Assembly: GCF_015624505.1 (NCBI RefSeq)
Contig: NZ_CP061379.1
Location: 1,488,001-1,552,000, forward strand
DNA length: 64,000 nucleotides
Source: Bradyrhizobium commune
GTDB taxonomy: Bacteria > Pseudomonadota > Alphaproteobacteria > Rhizobiales > Xanthobacteraceae
Direction of reading: 5' to 3'
The notes under the pieces are model-generated. The model was given only the letters and a program-made list of their open reading frames with translations. It was not told the origin of the DNA and did not search any database. Positions 8,127 through 17,568 of this stretch are shown here, piece by piece. The position numbers were made by a program, and so were the translations under genes. Each line of letters opens with the position of its first letter. Positions within the stretch are counted from its first letter, which is position 1.

Positions 8127-9128
8127 ATGCCACCGATCTATATCGCCTATCTCAATCGCCTCGACATCGAAGAGCTCAAGATCACCGACGACGAGATCCT
8201 CACCGCGATCGAGACGAGCTTGGCGGCACAGGGACGGGGCAATACCGTGATCGAGCCGCGTGTCCATCTCGAACCCGGTGTTGCCAATGGTCATTTCAAC
8301 GTGCTTCGCGGGGCCATCAAGGCGCCGATCGACAGCGCCGGCGTGAAAATCGTCGGCGACTTCGTCGACAATTACAAGCTCGGGCTCCATTCGGAGCTTG
8401 GTGTCCTTGCCCTGTTCGATCCACGCACCGGTGCCCCCAAGGCGATCATGGATGCCAGTGGCATCACCGACATGCGGACCGGCGCGGTGACGGCGATCGG
8501 CGCGAAATATCTCGCGCGGAAGAGCTCCAGAATTCTCGGTCATATCGGCGCCCGCGGCACGGCCTATTGGAACGTGCGGCTGCTCAATCATCTTTTCGAC
8601 TTCGACGAGATCCGGGTTCACTCTCGCCGCAAGGAGAGCCGTGACGACTTTGCCGAGCGACTAGGCCGCGATATCGGAAAGACCGTCGTCGCAACAGAGG
8701 ATTGGCAGAGCTGCGTCGAGGGAGCGGACATCGTCGTCGAGGCCTCGCGGCTCGACAAGCCGACGCCGCTATTGAAGACGGAATGGATCAAGAAAGGGGC
8801 ATTTGTCGTTCCGTATGGCACGATGAGCGCAATCGAACTCTCGCTGACGGACATCATGTCGAAGCTGGTGGTTGACGATTGGGGCCAGTGCAAGGGCGGC
8901 AAGTTCGGCAGCCTCCGCGCCCATGTTGAAGCTGGCAAGCTTTCGGAGACGACGCTCCATGGCGAGCTCGGCCAGATTGTCGCGGGCTTGAAGCCCGGCC
9001 GCGAGAGCGATGCCGAGACGAACTTGCTCTGGCATCGCGGCTTGTCGCTGTCGGATATCGCGCTCGGTCATGCAATGCTGGAGAAAGCTGAGCGTATCGG
9101 CGTGGGGCAGCGGCTGCGCTTCGCCTGA
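8127..9128 (+). CDS. Ornithine cyclodeaminase / mu-crystallin family protein
   Basis: NAD(P)-dependent enzyme of 333 residues, the usual length of the OCD/mu-crystallin family. Members act on amino or imino acids (ornithine cyclodeaminase, alanine dehydrogenase, ketimine or pyrroline reductases). Visible features are ASGITDMRTGAVTAIGAKYLAR in the substrate and dinucleotide region, and a Rossmann segment ILGHIGARGTAYWNVRLL, where the family usually has GxGxQA; here it reads GARGTA. CCGGAG lies about ten bases before the ATG. It is the first gene behind the palindrome-bearing promoter and precedes a PhnD-like gene by 22 bp. A role in reducing or cyclising an imine intermediate of the cluster's substrate is possible (inference). 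Confidence 0.82.
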   Translation: MPPIYIAYLNRLDIEELKITDDEILTAIETSLAAQGRGNTVIEPRVHLEPGVANGHFNVLRGAIKAPIDSAGVKIVGDFVDNYKLGLHSELGVLALFDPRTGAPKAIMDASGITDMRTGAVTAIGAKYLARKSSRILGHIGARGTAYWNVRLLNHLFDFDEIRVHSRRKESRDDFAERLGRDIGKTVVATEDWQSCVEGADIVVEASRLDKPTPLLKTEWIKKGAFVVPYGTMSAIELSLTDIMSKLVVDDWGQCKGGKFGSLRAHVEAGKLSETTLHGELGQIVAGLKPGRESDAETNLLWHRGLSLSDIALGHAMLEKAERIGVGQRLRFA

Positions 9129-9150
9129 CCGGAGGATAAGGTTCAATCGC

Positions 9151-9963
9151 ATGCGATATGCCGCGAATGCGCGAATGTACTCGGTCAATCCGCAGGCGGC
9201 CGCAGCCTGGAAGGAGCTGTTCGGCTGGATCGCGCGCGAAAGCGGAGTCGATCTCGAAGTCGTCGATCACAATTTCCCGCTGCCCTTGGCGGAGCTGTGG
9301 GCCCGCAAGGATCTCGCCTGCACGTTCATGTGCGGATATCCATTCATGCTCACAGGGCAGCGTCAACGGCCTGTTGCCGCGCCGATCCCGGCAAATGCGC
9401 CGCGGAAGGGGCAGCCCGTCTATGCGACGCGGCTGGTCGTCCGTGCGGGATCTGATTTCCGGAGTCTCGAAGATACTTTCGGCGGCCGGCTCGGCTATAC
9501 CGTTCCGGACTCGCATTCCGGTTACAACGCGTTGCGTCACCATCTGCTGCCGTACTACCGGGATCGGAAAGCGAGGTTATACGGCGACAGCGTCGGACCG
9601 CTGACCACGCCGCGGCGCGTGATCGATGCGCTGCTCGCCGACACGATCGATGTCGGTCCGTTGGATGGCTATGCGCTGGACCTGATGCTGCGTCACGACG
9701 AAAATCTCCGATCGCAGATCAGGATCATCGCGAGCACGGATCCCGCACCCGCTCCGCTTCTGGTGGCGGCGGCCGATTGTCCGGATGAAGCCGTCGCAAA
9801 ATTGCAAAGTGCCCTTGCGCGGGTGGCCTCCGCTCCTGAATGCGCATCCCTCAGGGACCGGCTTTGCCTCGATGGTTTCGCGCAGGTCGGAGCCAGCGCG
9901 TACGAGTTGATGCTTCAGTGGGAGGAGGAGGCTCGTTCGGCCGGATATGCCGAGCCGGGTTGA
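9151..9963 (+). CDS. PhnD-like periplasmic-binding-fold protein without signal peptide
   Basis: A 270-residue protein with a type-2 periplasmic binding fold as in PhnD/SsuA-type phosphonate or sulfonate binders (ACTFMCGYPFML, GGRLGYTVPDSHSGYNALRHHLLP, ADTIDVGPLDGYALDLM). It begins MRYAANARMYSVNP, with no Sec or Tat signal. It may therefore be a cytosolic ligand-binding protein, sensor or enzyme rather than an ABC import component. GGAGGATAAGG provides a strong ribosome site before the ATG at 9151. It is probably co-transcribed with the cyclodeaminase-like gene. A wrong start cannot explain the missing signal, because the upstream codons overlap the previous gene. Confidence 0.72.
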   Translation: MRYAANARMYSVNPQAAAAWKELFGWIARESGVDLEVVDHNFPLPLAELWARKDLACTFMCGYPFMLTGQRQRPVAAPIPANAPRKGQPVYATRLVVRAGSDFRSLEDTFGGRLGYTVPDSHSGYNALRHHLLPYYRDRKARLYGDSVGPLTTPRRVIDALLADTIDVGPLDGYALDLMLRHDENLRSQIRIIASTDPAPAPLLVAAADCPDEAVAKLQSALARVASAPECASLRDRLCLDGFAQVGASAYELMLQWEEEARSAGYAEPG

Positions 9964-10217
9964 TGATCCTGTCAGCGTTCACTGTCATCCGGAACCGACC
10001 AACGATCCGGACGAAGGCAGGCGACAAAAGAACAATTTCGTTGCATCCACTGGCGGCGCATTGGGCAGTGTGACTAAGCATTTCGCTTTGTAGCCCCCTT
10101 ATTGCGGAATTGATCGCCGGAGACGTGAACGACTATTGGCCGTTCGAGAGCCGCGGGACTAGTCTTCCTCCGCCAGTCGGACCGCGCGTTGTCGACATGC
10201 GCGGCTCTGGAGACGAT

Positions 10218-11159
10218 ATGCTCTACTACATAGTCCGCCGCCTGCTGATGTTGCCCCCGGTCATGTTAATCGTGGCCTTCATCGTCTTCGGCCTGCTCTA
10301 TGTCACTCCGGGAGATCCTGCTGCGATGATCGCGGGGGATCAGGCGACTCCGGAGGAAGTCGAGCGGATCCGCGTATCGATGGGGCTCGACCAGCCGTTC
10401 TATATCCGGTTCGGCGTCTGGATATGGCAGCTCATGAACGGAGATCTCGGCACGTCGATCTTTGCCAATCAACCGGTCGTGCAGATGATCGGTCAACGCA
10501 TAGGACCGACATTCTCACTGCTGACATTGAGCCTCGTCATTTCGGTGGCAATCGCCATTCCGGTGGGGGTGGTGGCAGCCTGGCGCAGGGGACACGCCAT
10601 CGACCGGGTGATCACGTCGCTCACAGTGCTCGCCTTTTCCCTGCCGGTCTTCGTGGTCGGATATCTTCTTGCATTCTCGTTCTCGACGTCGCTCGGCTGG
10701 CTGCCCGCGCAAGGCTATGCTCCTCTTTCCGACGGCTTTGCCCCCTACATTTCGCATCTGATCCTTCCTTCGCTGACCCTTGGCCTGTCGTATGCCGCGA
10801 TCCTGGCGAGGACCACGCGAGCGTCGATGCTTGACGTGTTGACGCAGGACTACGTGAGAACCGCCCTTGCGAAAGGGGCTGGGCCGCGCGTCATCCTGTA
10901 CAAGCACGCGCTGCGAAATGCGTCCGTGCCGATCGTGACGGTCATCAGCATCGGGGTCGCAACGCTGATGGGCGGGTCCGTCATCACGGAGAGCGTGTTT
11001 TCGATTCCCGGCATCGGACGTCTCACGCTCGATGCCATCCTGCATCGCGACTACCCGGTCATCCAGGGTGTCGTCCTGCTCTTCAGCGCCAGTTACGTTG
11101 CGATCAACCTTGTCACCGATCTGGCATACACGGTTTTGGATCCGAGGATCCGATATTGA
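10218..11159 (+). CDS. dppB: Dpp/Opp-type ABC transporter permease, first subunit
   Basis: Inner-membrane permease of 313 residues with about six transmembrane helices, starting MLYYIVRRLLMLPPV, the classic DppB/OppB N-terminus. The loop that contacts the ATPase contains RTALAKGAGPRVILYKHALRNA (EAA motif). GGAG lies five bases before the ATG at 10218; the open frame extends further upstream without a ribosome site. It forms a heterodimer with the next gene. The dppBCDF genes overlap by 4 bp each, so they form one operon. A matching binding protein is encoded at 19535. The 254 bp before it (9964-10217) hold no gene and may carry a promoter. Confidence 0.92.
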   Translation: MLYYIVRRLLMLPPVMLIVAFIVFGLLYVTPGDPAAMIAGDQATPEEVERIRVSMGLDQPFYIRFGVWIWQLMNGDLGTSIFANQPVVQMIGQRIGPTFSLLTLSLVISVAIAIPVGVVAAWRRGHAIDRVITSLTVLAFSLPVFVVGYLLAFSFSTSLGWLPAQGYAPLSDGFAPYISHLILPSLTLGLSYAAILARTTRASMLDVLTQDYVRTALAKGAGPRVILYKHALRNASVPIVTVISIGVATLMGGSVITESVFSIPGIGRLTLDAILHRDYPVIQGVVLLFSASYVAINLVTDLAYTVLDPRIRY

Positions 11160-12067
11160 ACACGCACGCATCTCCTTCCAGCATCGCGGCGTCGCTGCAG
11201 GCAGTCGAGCGACCGGCCTATCGGAACGCTTCTGACTCGAAGCTGTGGCGCGTCCTGAAGCGTCATCCCCAAATCGCCGTGGGCGTTCTGATCTTGCTCG
11301 TGGTCACGTTGATCGCCATTTTTGCGCCGCTCCTGGGGACGGTGGATCCGCGCGCCATCTCGGTGACCAAGAGGCTCCGGCCTCCATCGGCCGAATTCTG
11401 GTTTGGTACCGACGCTCTTGGGCGGGATCTCTATTCGCGCGTCGTCTATGGCGCGAGGATCTCTGTCGCCGTCAGCGTTTCATGTGCGTTCTTGTCGTGC
11501 GTCGGCGGTACGCTTGTCGGAATGGTCTCGGCGTCCGGGAAGTGGGCTGACTCCGTCGTGATGCGTGTCATGGATGGCTTCATGTCGATTCCCGCCATGC
11601 TTCTTGCCATCGCCCTCATGGCCGCCACGCGAGGTTCGGTGGGCACCGTCATTGTCGCGATTACGGTCGTGGAGATCCCGCGGGTCGCGCGGGTGATACG
11701 TGGCGTCATGCTCGCGCTCCGCGAGATGCCCTTCGTCGAAGCGGCCGTCGCAGCCGGTTCGACCACTCCCAAAATCATCATCCGGCATCTGCTTCCGGCA
11801 GTCGTGTCGCCGTTGACGGTTCAGGCGACGTTCGTTGCTTCGGCGGCGATTATCATCGAGGCGAGTCTTTCGTTCATAGGAGCCGGTACGCCGCCGACCA
11901 TTCCATCGTGGGGCAACATCATGGCCGATGGAAAGGCGCTCTGGCAGGTCAAGCCGCACCTTGTGTTCATTCCGGCCGTGTTTCTGGGTGTGACAATATT
12001 GGGTGTGAACCTCTTGGGCGACGGACTAAGGGACGCGCTCGATCCGAGAATGGCAGAGCGGTCGTGA
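11156..12067 (+). CDS. dppC: Dpp/Opp-type ABC transporter permease, second subunit
   Basis: Permease of 303 residues. It has a cytoplasmic N-terminal tail, a first helix from IAVGVLILLVVTLIAIFAPL, and the DppC signature FWFGTDALGRDLYSRVVYGARISV. The EAA loop is in REMPFVEAAVAAGSTTPKIIIRHLLP. Translation probably starts at the TTG at 11156, which overlaps the stop of the preceding permease. Works with the first permease and the two ATPases that follow to import small peptides or other amide-containing solutes; the true substrate is not evident. Confidence 0.92.
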   Translation: MNTHASPSSIAASLQAVERPAYRNASDSKLWRVLKRHPQIAVGVLILLVVTLIAIFAPLLGTVDPRAISVTKRLRPPSAEFWFGTDALGRDLYSRVVYGARISVAVSVSCAFLSCVGGTLVGMVSASGKWADSVVMRVMDGFMSIPAMLLAIALMAATRGSVGTVIVAITVVEIPRVARVIRGVMLALREMPFVEAAVAAGSTTPKIIIRHLLPAVVSPLTVQATFVASAAIIIEASLSFIGAGTPPTIPSWGNIMADGKALWQVKPHLVFIPAVFLGVTILGVNLLGDGLRDALDPRMAERS

Positions 12068-13047
12068 GCGTCATCCTGGAAGTTCACGACCTCGACGTCT
12101 CCTTCACCGCTCCTGCCGGAAGCGTTCGCGTCGTCCGCGGTGTGTCATTCTCCGTGGGAACAGCGGAAACAGTGGCAATCGTCGGGGAGTCCGGCTCGGG
12201 GAAGAGCGTAACGGCTCTATCGCTCATGCGGTTGCATGATCCGGATAAGACCAGGATCTCCGGAAGCGTGAAGTTCAAGGGGACCGAGCTTCTTGAGGTG
12301 CCCGAAATCCGGATGCGGTCGGTGCGTGGCAACGCAATTGGCATGATCTTTCAGGAGCCGATGAGCTCGCTCAACCCGCTGATGCAGATCGGCGACCAGA
12401 TCGCCGAGGCGATTCTGTTGCATCGGGACAAATCCCGCACCGAGGCCAGACGCCGCGCTCTAGGGCTGTTGATTCAGGTCGGCATTGCCGACCCGGAACG
12501 CCGTATGCGGGAATATCCGCATCAGCTGTCTGGGGGAATGCGTCAACGCGTCATGATTGCCATGGCGCTGGCATGCGATCCCGAGGTCTTGATTGCGGAT
12601 GAGCCGACGACCGCGCTCGATGTCACGGTACAGGCCCAGATCCTCGATCTGATGCGCGAGCTCAAGACACGGACCGGCTCGTCGATTGTCATCATCACGC
12701 ACGATCTGGGTGTCGTGGCCGAATTGGCTGATCGGGTCGTGATCATGTACGCAGGGACAAAGGTCGAGGAGGGGACGACAGAGGAGATATTCTCGCGACC
12801 GGCGCACCCCTACACGATAGGGCTCCTGGGAGCCATTCCGAGCCTGACGCGAAACAGGAACGACGGACCACTCACGGAGATACCCGGCCAAGTGCCTCCG
12901 GCCAATCAGGCCAGAGTCGGTTGTTCCTTTGCGGCAAGATGCAGCTTTTCCTCGTCGATTTGCTTCGAGATCGAGCCCAAGCTGGAGCAGGTATCTTCGA
13001 GCCACGTAGCGGCATGCCATCACAAAAGCGAGGCGCTACTCGCATGA
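12064..13047 (+). CDS. dppD: Dpp/Opp-type ABC transporter ATPase, first subunit
   Basis: ATP-binding subunit of 327 residues. Walker A is GESGSGKSV, the signature is LSGGMRQRV, and Walker B is [13 protein letters not shown] followed by the switch His in IITHDLGVV. The C-terminal oligopeptide-transporter extension has Cys-rich sequence ([16 protein letters not shown]), typical of DppD/OppD. The GTG at 12064 overlaps the dppC stop as GTGA. Drives import through the DppBC permease pair. Confidence 0.94.
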   Translation: MSVILEVHDLDVSFTAPAGSVRVVRGVSFSVGTAETVAIVGESGSGKSVTALSLMRLHDPDKTRISGSVKFKGTELLEVPEIRMRSVRGNAIGMIFQEPMSSLNPLMQIGDQIAEAILLHRDKSRTEARRRALGLLIQVGIADPERRMREYPHQLSGGMRQRVMIAMALACDPEVLIADEPTTALDVTVQAQILDLMRELKTRTGSSIVIITHDLGVVAELADRVVIMYAGTKVEEGTTEEIFSRPAHPYTIGLLGAIPSLTRNRNDGPLTEIPGQVPPANQARVGCSFAARCSFSSSICFEIEPKLEQVSSSHVAACHHKSEALLA

Positions 13048-14021
13048 GCCAGTCTACGCTTCTCGAGGTCATTTCGCTCAAGAAGCATTTTCCGCGACCG
13101 CGTATCGGATTCGGACCTCGAGAGGTCGTGCGCGCGGTGGATGACGTCTCCTTTACTGTAGGGCGAGGCGAAACGCTTTCCATCGTGGGCGAAAGCGGCT
13201 GCGGCAAGTCGACCTTGGGCCGAACAGTCCTCGGCCTGACCCCGCCCAGTGCCGGAGCGGTGTGGTTTGACGGCTGGCGAATCGACGGCTTGGCGAAGCC
13301 GCAACTGAGGAAGATCAGGCGGCATTTCCAGGTCGTGTTTCAAGACCCGATGGCCAGCCTCAGTCCGCGCATGCGCGTGCGCGACATTCTGGCGGAGCCG
13401 CTCATCAATTTCGGCCTGGTGAAGGGCCGCAAAGCGGTTGACGAGCGTGTCGGAGAGCTGCTCGACATGGTGGGTTTACCGCGCGACTCCGCGATGCGGT
13501 TCGCGCACGAATTCTCCGGCGGGCAACGCCAACGGATATGCATTGCTCGAGCGCTGGCGCCCGAACCGAGCCTCGTGGTTTGCGACGAAGCGGTATCAGC
13601 TCTCGATGTCTCGGTTAAGGCGCAGATCGTCAATCTGCTGGTCAACCTGCAGGACCGGCTGAACTTGTCGCTGCTTTTCATCAGTCACGATCTCGCTATC
13701 GTTGGACATCTCACCCACCGCATCGCGGTGATGTATTTGGGTGTCATGGTTGAGGTCGGCGATCGCGACCTCGTTCTTGATCGTCCGCTGCACCCCTACA
13801 CGCGGGCGCTGATCTCGTCGGTGCCCAAGACCAAGGGCGAAACGTCCAAGCGGATTGTTTTGGCAGGAGACGTACCAAGCCCCGTCAATCCGCCGGCGGG
13901 TTGCCGTTTTCATACCAGATGCCCAAAGGCCTTTGACCGTTGCAAGGTCGAGGAGCCCCGATTGCGGTCGGTCGGAAACCAGCGGAGGATGGTGGCCTGT
14001 CATTTGGACATCTCGGAGTAG
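13044..14021 (+). CDS. dppF: Dpp/Opp-type ABC transporter ATPase, second subunit
   Basis: ATP-binding subunit of 325 residues. Walker A is GESGCGKST, the Q loop is VFQDPMASLSPRM, the signature is FSGGQRQRICIARAL, and Walker B is LVVCDEAVSALD. The C-terminal extension carries the CRFHTRCPKAFDRC cysteine pattern of DppF/OppF. The ATG at 13044 overlaps the previous stop (ATGA). Partner of dppD. The LysR-type regulator gene begins 78 bp downstream. Confidence 0.94.
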   Translation: MSQSTLLEVISLKKHFPRPRIGFGPREVVRAVDDVSFTVGRGETLSIVGESGCGKSTLGRTVLGLTPPSAGAVWFDGWRIDGLAKPQLRKIRRHFQVVFQDPMASLSPRMRVRDILAEPLINFGLVKGRKAVDERVGELLDMVGLPRDSAMRFAHEFSGGQRQRICIARALAPEPSLVVCDEAVSALDVSVKAQIVNLLVNLQDRLNLSLLFISHDLAIVGHLTHRIAVMYLGVMVEVGDRDLVLDRPLHPYTRALISSVPKTKGETSKRIVLAGDVPSPVNPPAGCRFHTRCPKAFDRCKVEEPRLRSVGNQRRMVACHLDISE

Positions 14022-14099
14022 GCGCTTCTTCAGGCTCGGCGAGCCAAACTGGCATGCATCTTGCTCGAACTGTTCGGCAGTTCCGGTGAGAACAGTTAA

Positions 14100-16037
14100 A
14101 TGCCTGTAGCAGAACTCCGCGATCGGGCCTCCGGCATCAATCTCAGCCAGATCGAGACCTTCCTGGCATTGGTCGAAGAGGGAAGCGTTCCCCCCGCACT
14201 GCGGCGTTTGGGGTTGGGGCGTTCCTCGTTAAGTGCCCACATCAAGTCACTCAGCGACGAGCTTGCCCAACGACTGGTTGTTCGGCTTCAAAATGGCTTG
14301 GCTGTCACCCCTGCCGGACGCGAAGCCTACAGGCTTCTGCGTCCGTTCATGGAACATGCGGCCTATTGCCTTGCCTATTTTCGCAGCGGAGCGGAAGCCG
14401 CGCCCGAGCGTATCCCGGTAATTCTGCCCCAGGGTTATGCTGGCGCGATGTTCGATCAAGCGCTGACCCAGGTCGCAAGATCGGCCATGCAACGCGCGCG
14501 TTCGGTATGGCTTGCACCGACGTATGGCAGGTCAGGGCAAGCGGACAAGAACGGCTTGGTCATCGACTTCGGAGACAAGCGCGATCGTCAAGCAGGTGGC
14601 GTCAATGTCCATGTGATCCCCGACCGATGGGTACTCGTGCGCGCGGGACCAAACAAGGGTTGGCATCCACGCGACGTTCCTTTGTCCGAGTTGATGAACA
14701 ACTCGTTCGCAGTGCCCGAGCTGCCCGATAGCCAGCTTGCACTCCTGCTTGCGGTCGCGGAGCGGACGCAGGCCCGCATCAATTGCCTCAGTCAGGAACC
14801 GCAGGAGATATTGGCAAAGGGCAGTCTCAGCCGGAATTTCAACTTCCTGATCCCGGCGGCGCAGTTGAACCCGGCCTTGGTCGCAGAACATTTCGAATGT
14901 GCTCTGCTTGAAAGAAGCGAATTCGATCCAACGATCGCGATTTCCGGTGAATACGGGAAGATTTTCGCGTGCGAGATACAGCAGCGTTATGAAGCGTTGC
15001 TTGCCACGTCGATTGTGCCCGAAGCGCTGCTTTTGGAGGACGATACCGAGCCGGAGCGTATTTCGCTCAAGCTGTGCCGCTCCTTCCTGGCGTTGTACGA
15101 AGAAGGCAACATGAGGCGTGCCTCGCAAAGGCTCTGCATCGTGCAGCCTGCCCTCACGGTGCAATTGCATGGGCTGGAGGAATTGCTCGATACGCCTTTG
15201 TTCGAGCGCTCCCATCGTGGTCTCGAGCCGAACGCCCGCGCCGACGTCCTTTACGGGCTTCTAGCTCCGCTTATGGCGGAATTTGAAGATGCAGTCCGAA
15301 CACTTCGTGCGGGCGCGATCGGCGGTCGGTTGAGGCGTCTGCGCCTCGGCTTGATTCCCGCCCTCGATGCCGAGAGCGAAACGGCCGAATATTTCGCAAA
15401 CGCGCTCAATCGCTGGTCCGAGCGTTATCCGGAGACGATCGTACAAGTGCTGGAAGCCTATTCTGCCAAGCTGCTCCAGTGGCTGTCGTCCGGGCGGATC
15501 GATTTCGCCTTGACCGATCGTGTGGTCGAGAACCCCGAAATGTCCTTCGATCTGATCGCGGAAGACGAAATGGCGGTCATTGTCGAGAGATCGAGCCAGC
15601 TCTTGCTACCGGGACCCGTCACGCTTGAGACCGCTTCCAAATTGCCGCTGGTCCTTCCGTCCAGCCGGCACGGGTTGCGTTCGATTATCGCGCAACCACT
15701 GCAAAAGGCGGGTCTGGACTTAAGTCCCAAGATCGAGGTGGATTCCATGGCCGCGGCCATCAGTTTGGTGAAGATCGGCCGCTACGCGACGATTCTACCC
15801 ACGGGAGCCATCCACAAAAGCACCGACCGGCGGCGACTCTCCATTCACCCGATACGCGCACCGCGGATCCTGCGCAGCATCTGCCTGGTGCGGATGCGGA
15901 ACGAGATACCGGACCCAGCCGCTCAGGAGTTCATCGAAGAGTTGCGAAACGCGTTTTCCTCGGCAGGAGAGCGCGCCGCGGTCGAGCTGGACGGCGGAGA
16001 CGATGAGGTTGGCGTTTCGTCAAAGCTCATTGCCTGA
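14100..16037 (+). CDS. Double-length LysR-type regulator (two LysR units in one chain)
   Basis: A 645-residue protein, twice the normal LysR length of about 300. The first unit has a winged helix-turn-helix at about 14-78 (LSQIETFLALVEEGSVPPAL, LSAHIKSL) followed by a divergent effector-like region to about 305. A second complete winged helix lies at about 322-385 (CRSFLALYEEGNMRRASQRL, then VQPALTVQLHGLEELLDTPL and FERSHRGLEPN). A well-preserved LysR substrate-binding domain follows (about 412-625). There is one continuous frame with no internal stop. A GGTGAG-like site precedes the ATG. It stands between the Dpp importer genes and the oxidative genes, so it probably regulates the cluster. 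The first HTH has a canonical scaffold but its binding domain is diverged. Confidence 0.85.
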   Translation: MPVAELRDRASGINLSQIETFLALVEEGSVPPALRRLGLGRSSLSAHIKSLSDELAQRLVVRLQNGLAVTPAGREAYRLLRPFMEHAAYCLAYFRSGAEAAPERIPVILPQGYAGAMFDQALTQVARSAMQRARSVWLAPTYGRSGQADKNGLVIDFGDKRDRQAGGVNVHVIPDRWVLVRAGPNKGWHPRDVPLSELMNNSFAVPELPDSQLALLLAVAERTQARINCLSQEPQEILAKGSLSRNFNFLIPAAQLNPALVAEHFECALLERSEFDPTIAISGEYGKIFACEIQQRYEALLATSIVPEALLLEDDTEPERISLKLCRSFLALYEEGNMRRASQRLCIVQPALTVQLHGLEELLDTPLFERSHRGLEPNARADVLYGLLAPLMAEFEDAVRTLRAGAIGGRLRRLRLGLIPALDAESETAEYFANALNRWSERYPETIVQVLEAYSAKLLQWLSSGRIDFALTDRVVENPEMSFDLIAEDEMAVIVERSSQLLLPGPVTLETASKLPLVLPSSRHGLRSIIAQPLQKAGLDLSPKIEVDSMAAAISLVKIGRYATILPTGAIHKSTDRRRLSIHPIRAPRILRSICLVRMRNEIPDPAAQEFIEELRNAFSSAGERAAVELDGGDDEVGVSSKLIA

Positions 16038-16242
16038 CAGCGGACTTCAGACGAGTCGCCAAGCGACCGGCAGCCGATCTAGGCTGAGGGCAGCACGGCG
16101 TCTGATCGGTTGAAACCCGGTCGAAAACGCTACGGCAATTACTATCGGCGGTTTCGGGAGATTGAATTATCGGCTGCCCGGCGTTCGTGGTTCCGTGCCA
16201 TCACGATTTGACCATCGGCACAATCGGAACGCAGGAGTCGTC

Positions 16243-17535
16243 ATGAGCATGTTTCACCTGGGCTGGTTCTTGGGGCCAGGCATCACGGTCCAAGGCTGGA
16301 ATACGCCCAACTACGCTGCGAGCTACGACTGGACGCAGCCTGACATCTATCAGGATGCGGCGAAAGCGCTCGAACGTGCCTGCTTCGATTTCCTGATCCT
16401 GGAGGACACGAGCGCCGTCCCCTATGCCTACAAAGGCTCGATGGATTTCTACCTCAAGAACGCGACCATGACGCCGAAGCTCGATCCGGCGGTTCTGACG
16501 CCTTACATTCTCGCGGTGACCAAGCGTCTCGGTGTCGCGCTGACCTTGACCACGACGTTCTATCCGCCCTGGATCCTCGCGCGGCAAATGGCAACGCTCG
16601 ATCACTACTCGAAGGGGCGGATCGGCTGGAACATCGTGACTGCGACCAGCGATGCGGCCGCGCAGAATTTCGGGTACGCCAAGCAGTTCGAACACGACCA
16701 GCGCTACGACATGGCGGACGAATACATCGATCTCGCGGCGCAGCTCTGGGAGGCCTGGGATGCCGACGCCGTGCGCATGGATGTCGAAAACAAGACGTTC
16801 ATCGATCCGTCGAAGGTGAAAGCGATCAACTTCGAAGGGAAGTACTACAAGTCGCGCGGGCCCCTGAACGTACCGCGCTCGCCGCAGACGAAGCCACTAT
16901 ACGTCGCGCCGGGTGGATCGCCGCGCGGCCGGAAGTTCAGCGGACGCAATGCCGAGGTTGTCCTCGCCGGCGGCGAGTCCATTGCCGAAATGAAGGAATA
17001 CCGCGCCGAGGTTCGGGCGCATGCCAAGACCTACGGCCGCGACCCGGACAAGATCAAGACGATGTTCATCGCTGGCGTGTTCGTCGCCAGGGACAAGAAG
17101 ATGGCCGAGGAGATCAAGGAGAACCTGCCGAAGATAAGGCAACAGCGCTTCGAAGCTCATTTGGCGTCGCTTTCCTTCCTGTCGGGCATCGACTTTTCGA
17201 AGTTCGACCTCGACATGCCGCTTCCCGAAATCAAGACCAATGGCATGCAGACGATGCTGCGCATGTTCAAGGACGCGGGACCGAAAGCGACCCTGCGTGA
17301 CATCGGCATGCGGCCGCCCGGCTGGGAGTTGATCGGAACTCCGGACGAGATCGCGTCCGTCATGAAGGAATCGATGGAGGAAATCGGTGGTGACGGCTTC
17401 CTGATCACTGGACCGGTTACGCCGCGCTACATCGATACCGTGGTCGACGAACTCGTTCCCGTCCTGCAAAGGCGCGGCCTGACCCGGAAGGATTACAGCC
17501 ATCAGCATCTGAGGGACAACGTGATGGCCTTCTAG
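16243..17535 (+). CDS. NtaA/SnaA/DszA-type FMN-dependent monooxygenase
   Basis: Flavin-dependent monooxygenase of 430 residues in the bacterial-luciferase fold, NtaA/DszA/SnaA group, which needs reduced flavin from a partner reductase. Typical blocks are FDFLILEDTSAVPYAY near the start, LDHYSKGRIGWNIVTATSD, KPLYVAPGGSPRGRKF and GTPDEIASVM. Enzymes of this group hydroxylate or cleave C-N or C-S bonds (nitrilotriacetate, dibenzothiophene sulfone, EDTA). The ATG at 16243 has GGAG six bases upstream. The next gene, 33 bp away, encodes a flavin reductase domain, making this a two-component system. The specific substrate is unknown. Nothing recognisable lies in 16038-16242 besides presumed promoter DNA. 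Confidence 0.9.
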   Translation: MSMFHLGWFLGPGITVQGWNTPNYAASYDWTQPDIYQDAAKALERACFDFLILEDTSAVPYAYKGSMDFYLKNATMTPKLDPAVLTPYILAVTKRLGVALTLTTTFYPPWILARQMATLDHYSKGRIGWNIVTATSDAAAQNFGYAKQFEHDQRYDMADEYIDLAAQLWEAWDADAVRMDVENKTFIDPSKVKAINFEGKYYKSRGPLNVPRSPQTKPLYVAPGGSPRGRKFSGRNAEVVLAGGESIAEMKEYRAEVRAHAKTYGRDPDKIKTMFIAGVFVARDKKMAEEIKENLPKIRQQRFEAHLASLSFLSGIDFSKFDLDMPLPEIKTNGMQTMLRMFKDAGPKATLRDIGMRPPGWELIGTPDEIASVMKESMEEIGGDGFLITGPVTPRYIDTVVDELVPVLQRRGLTRKDYSHQHLRDNVMAF

Positions 17536-17568
17536 GCCGGAAACGTTCGGCTGGACCAGGAGTGACTC

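Noticed and set aside
11908..12063. Extension of the DppD frame upstream into dppC.
   Set aside because: The codons before the GTG at 12064 are not ABC ATPase-like and the GTGA overlap with the dppC stop marks the start.
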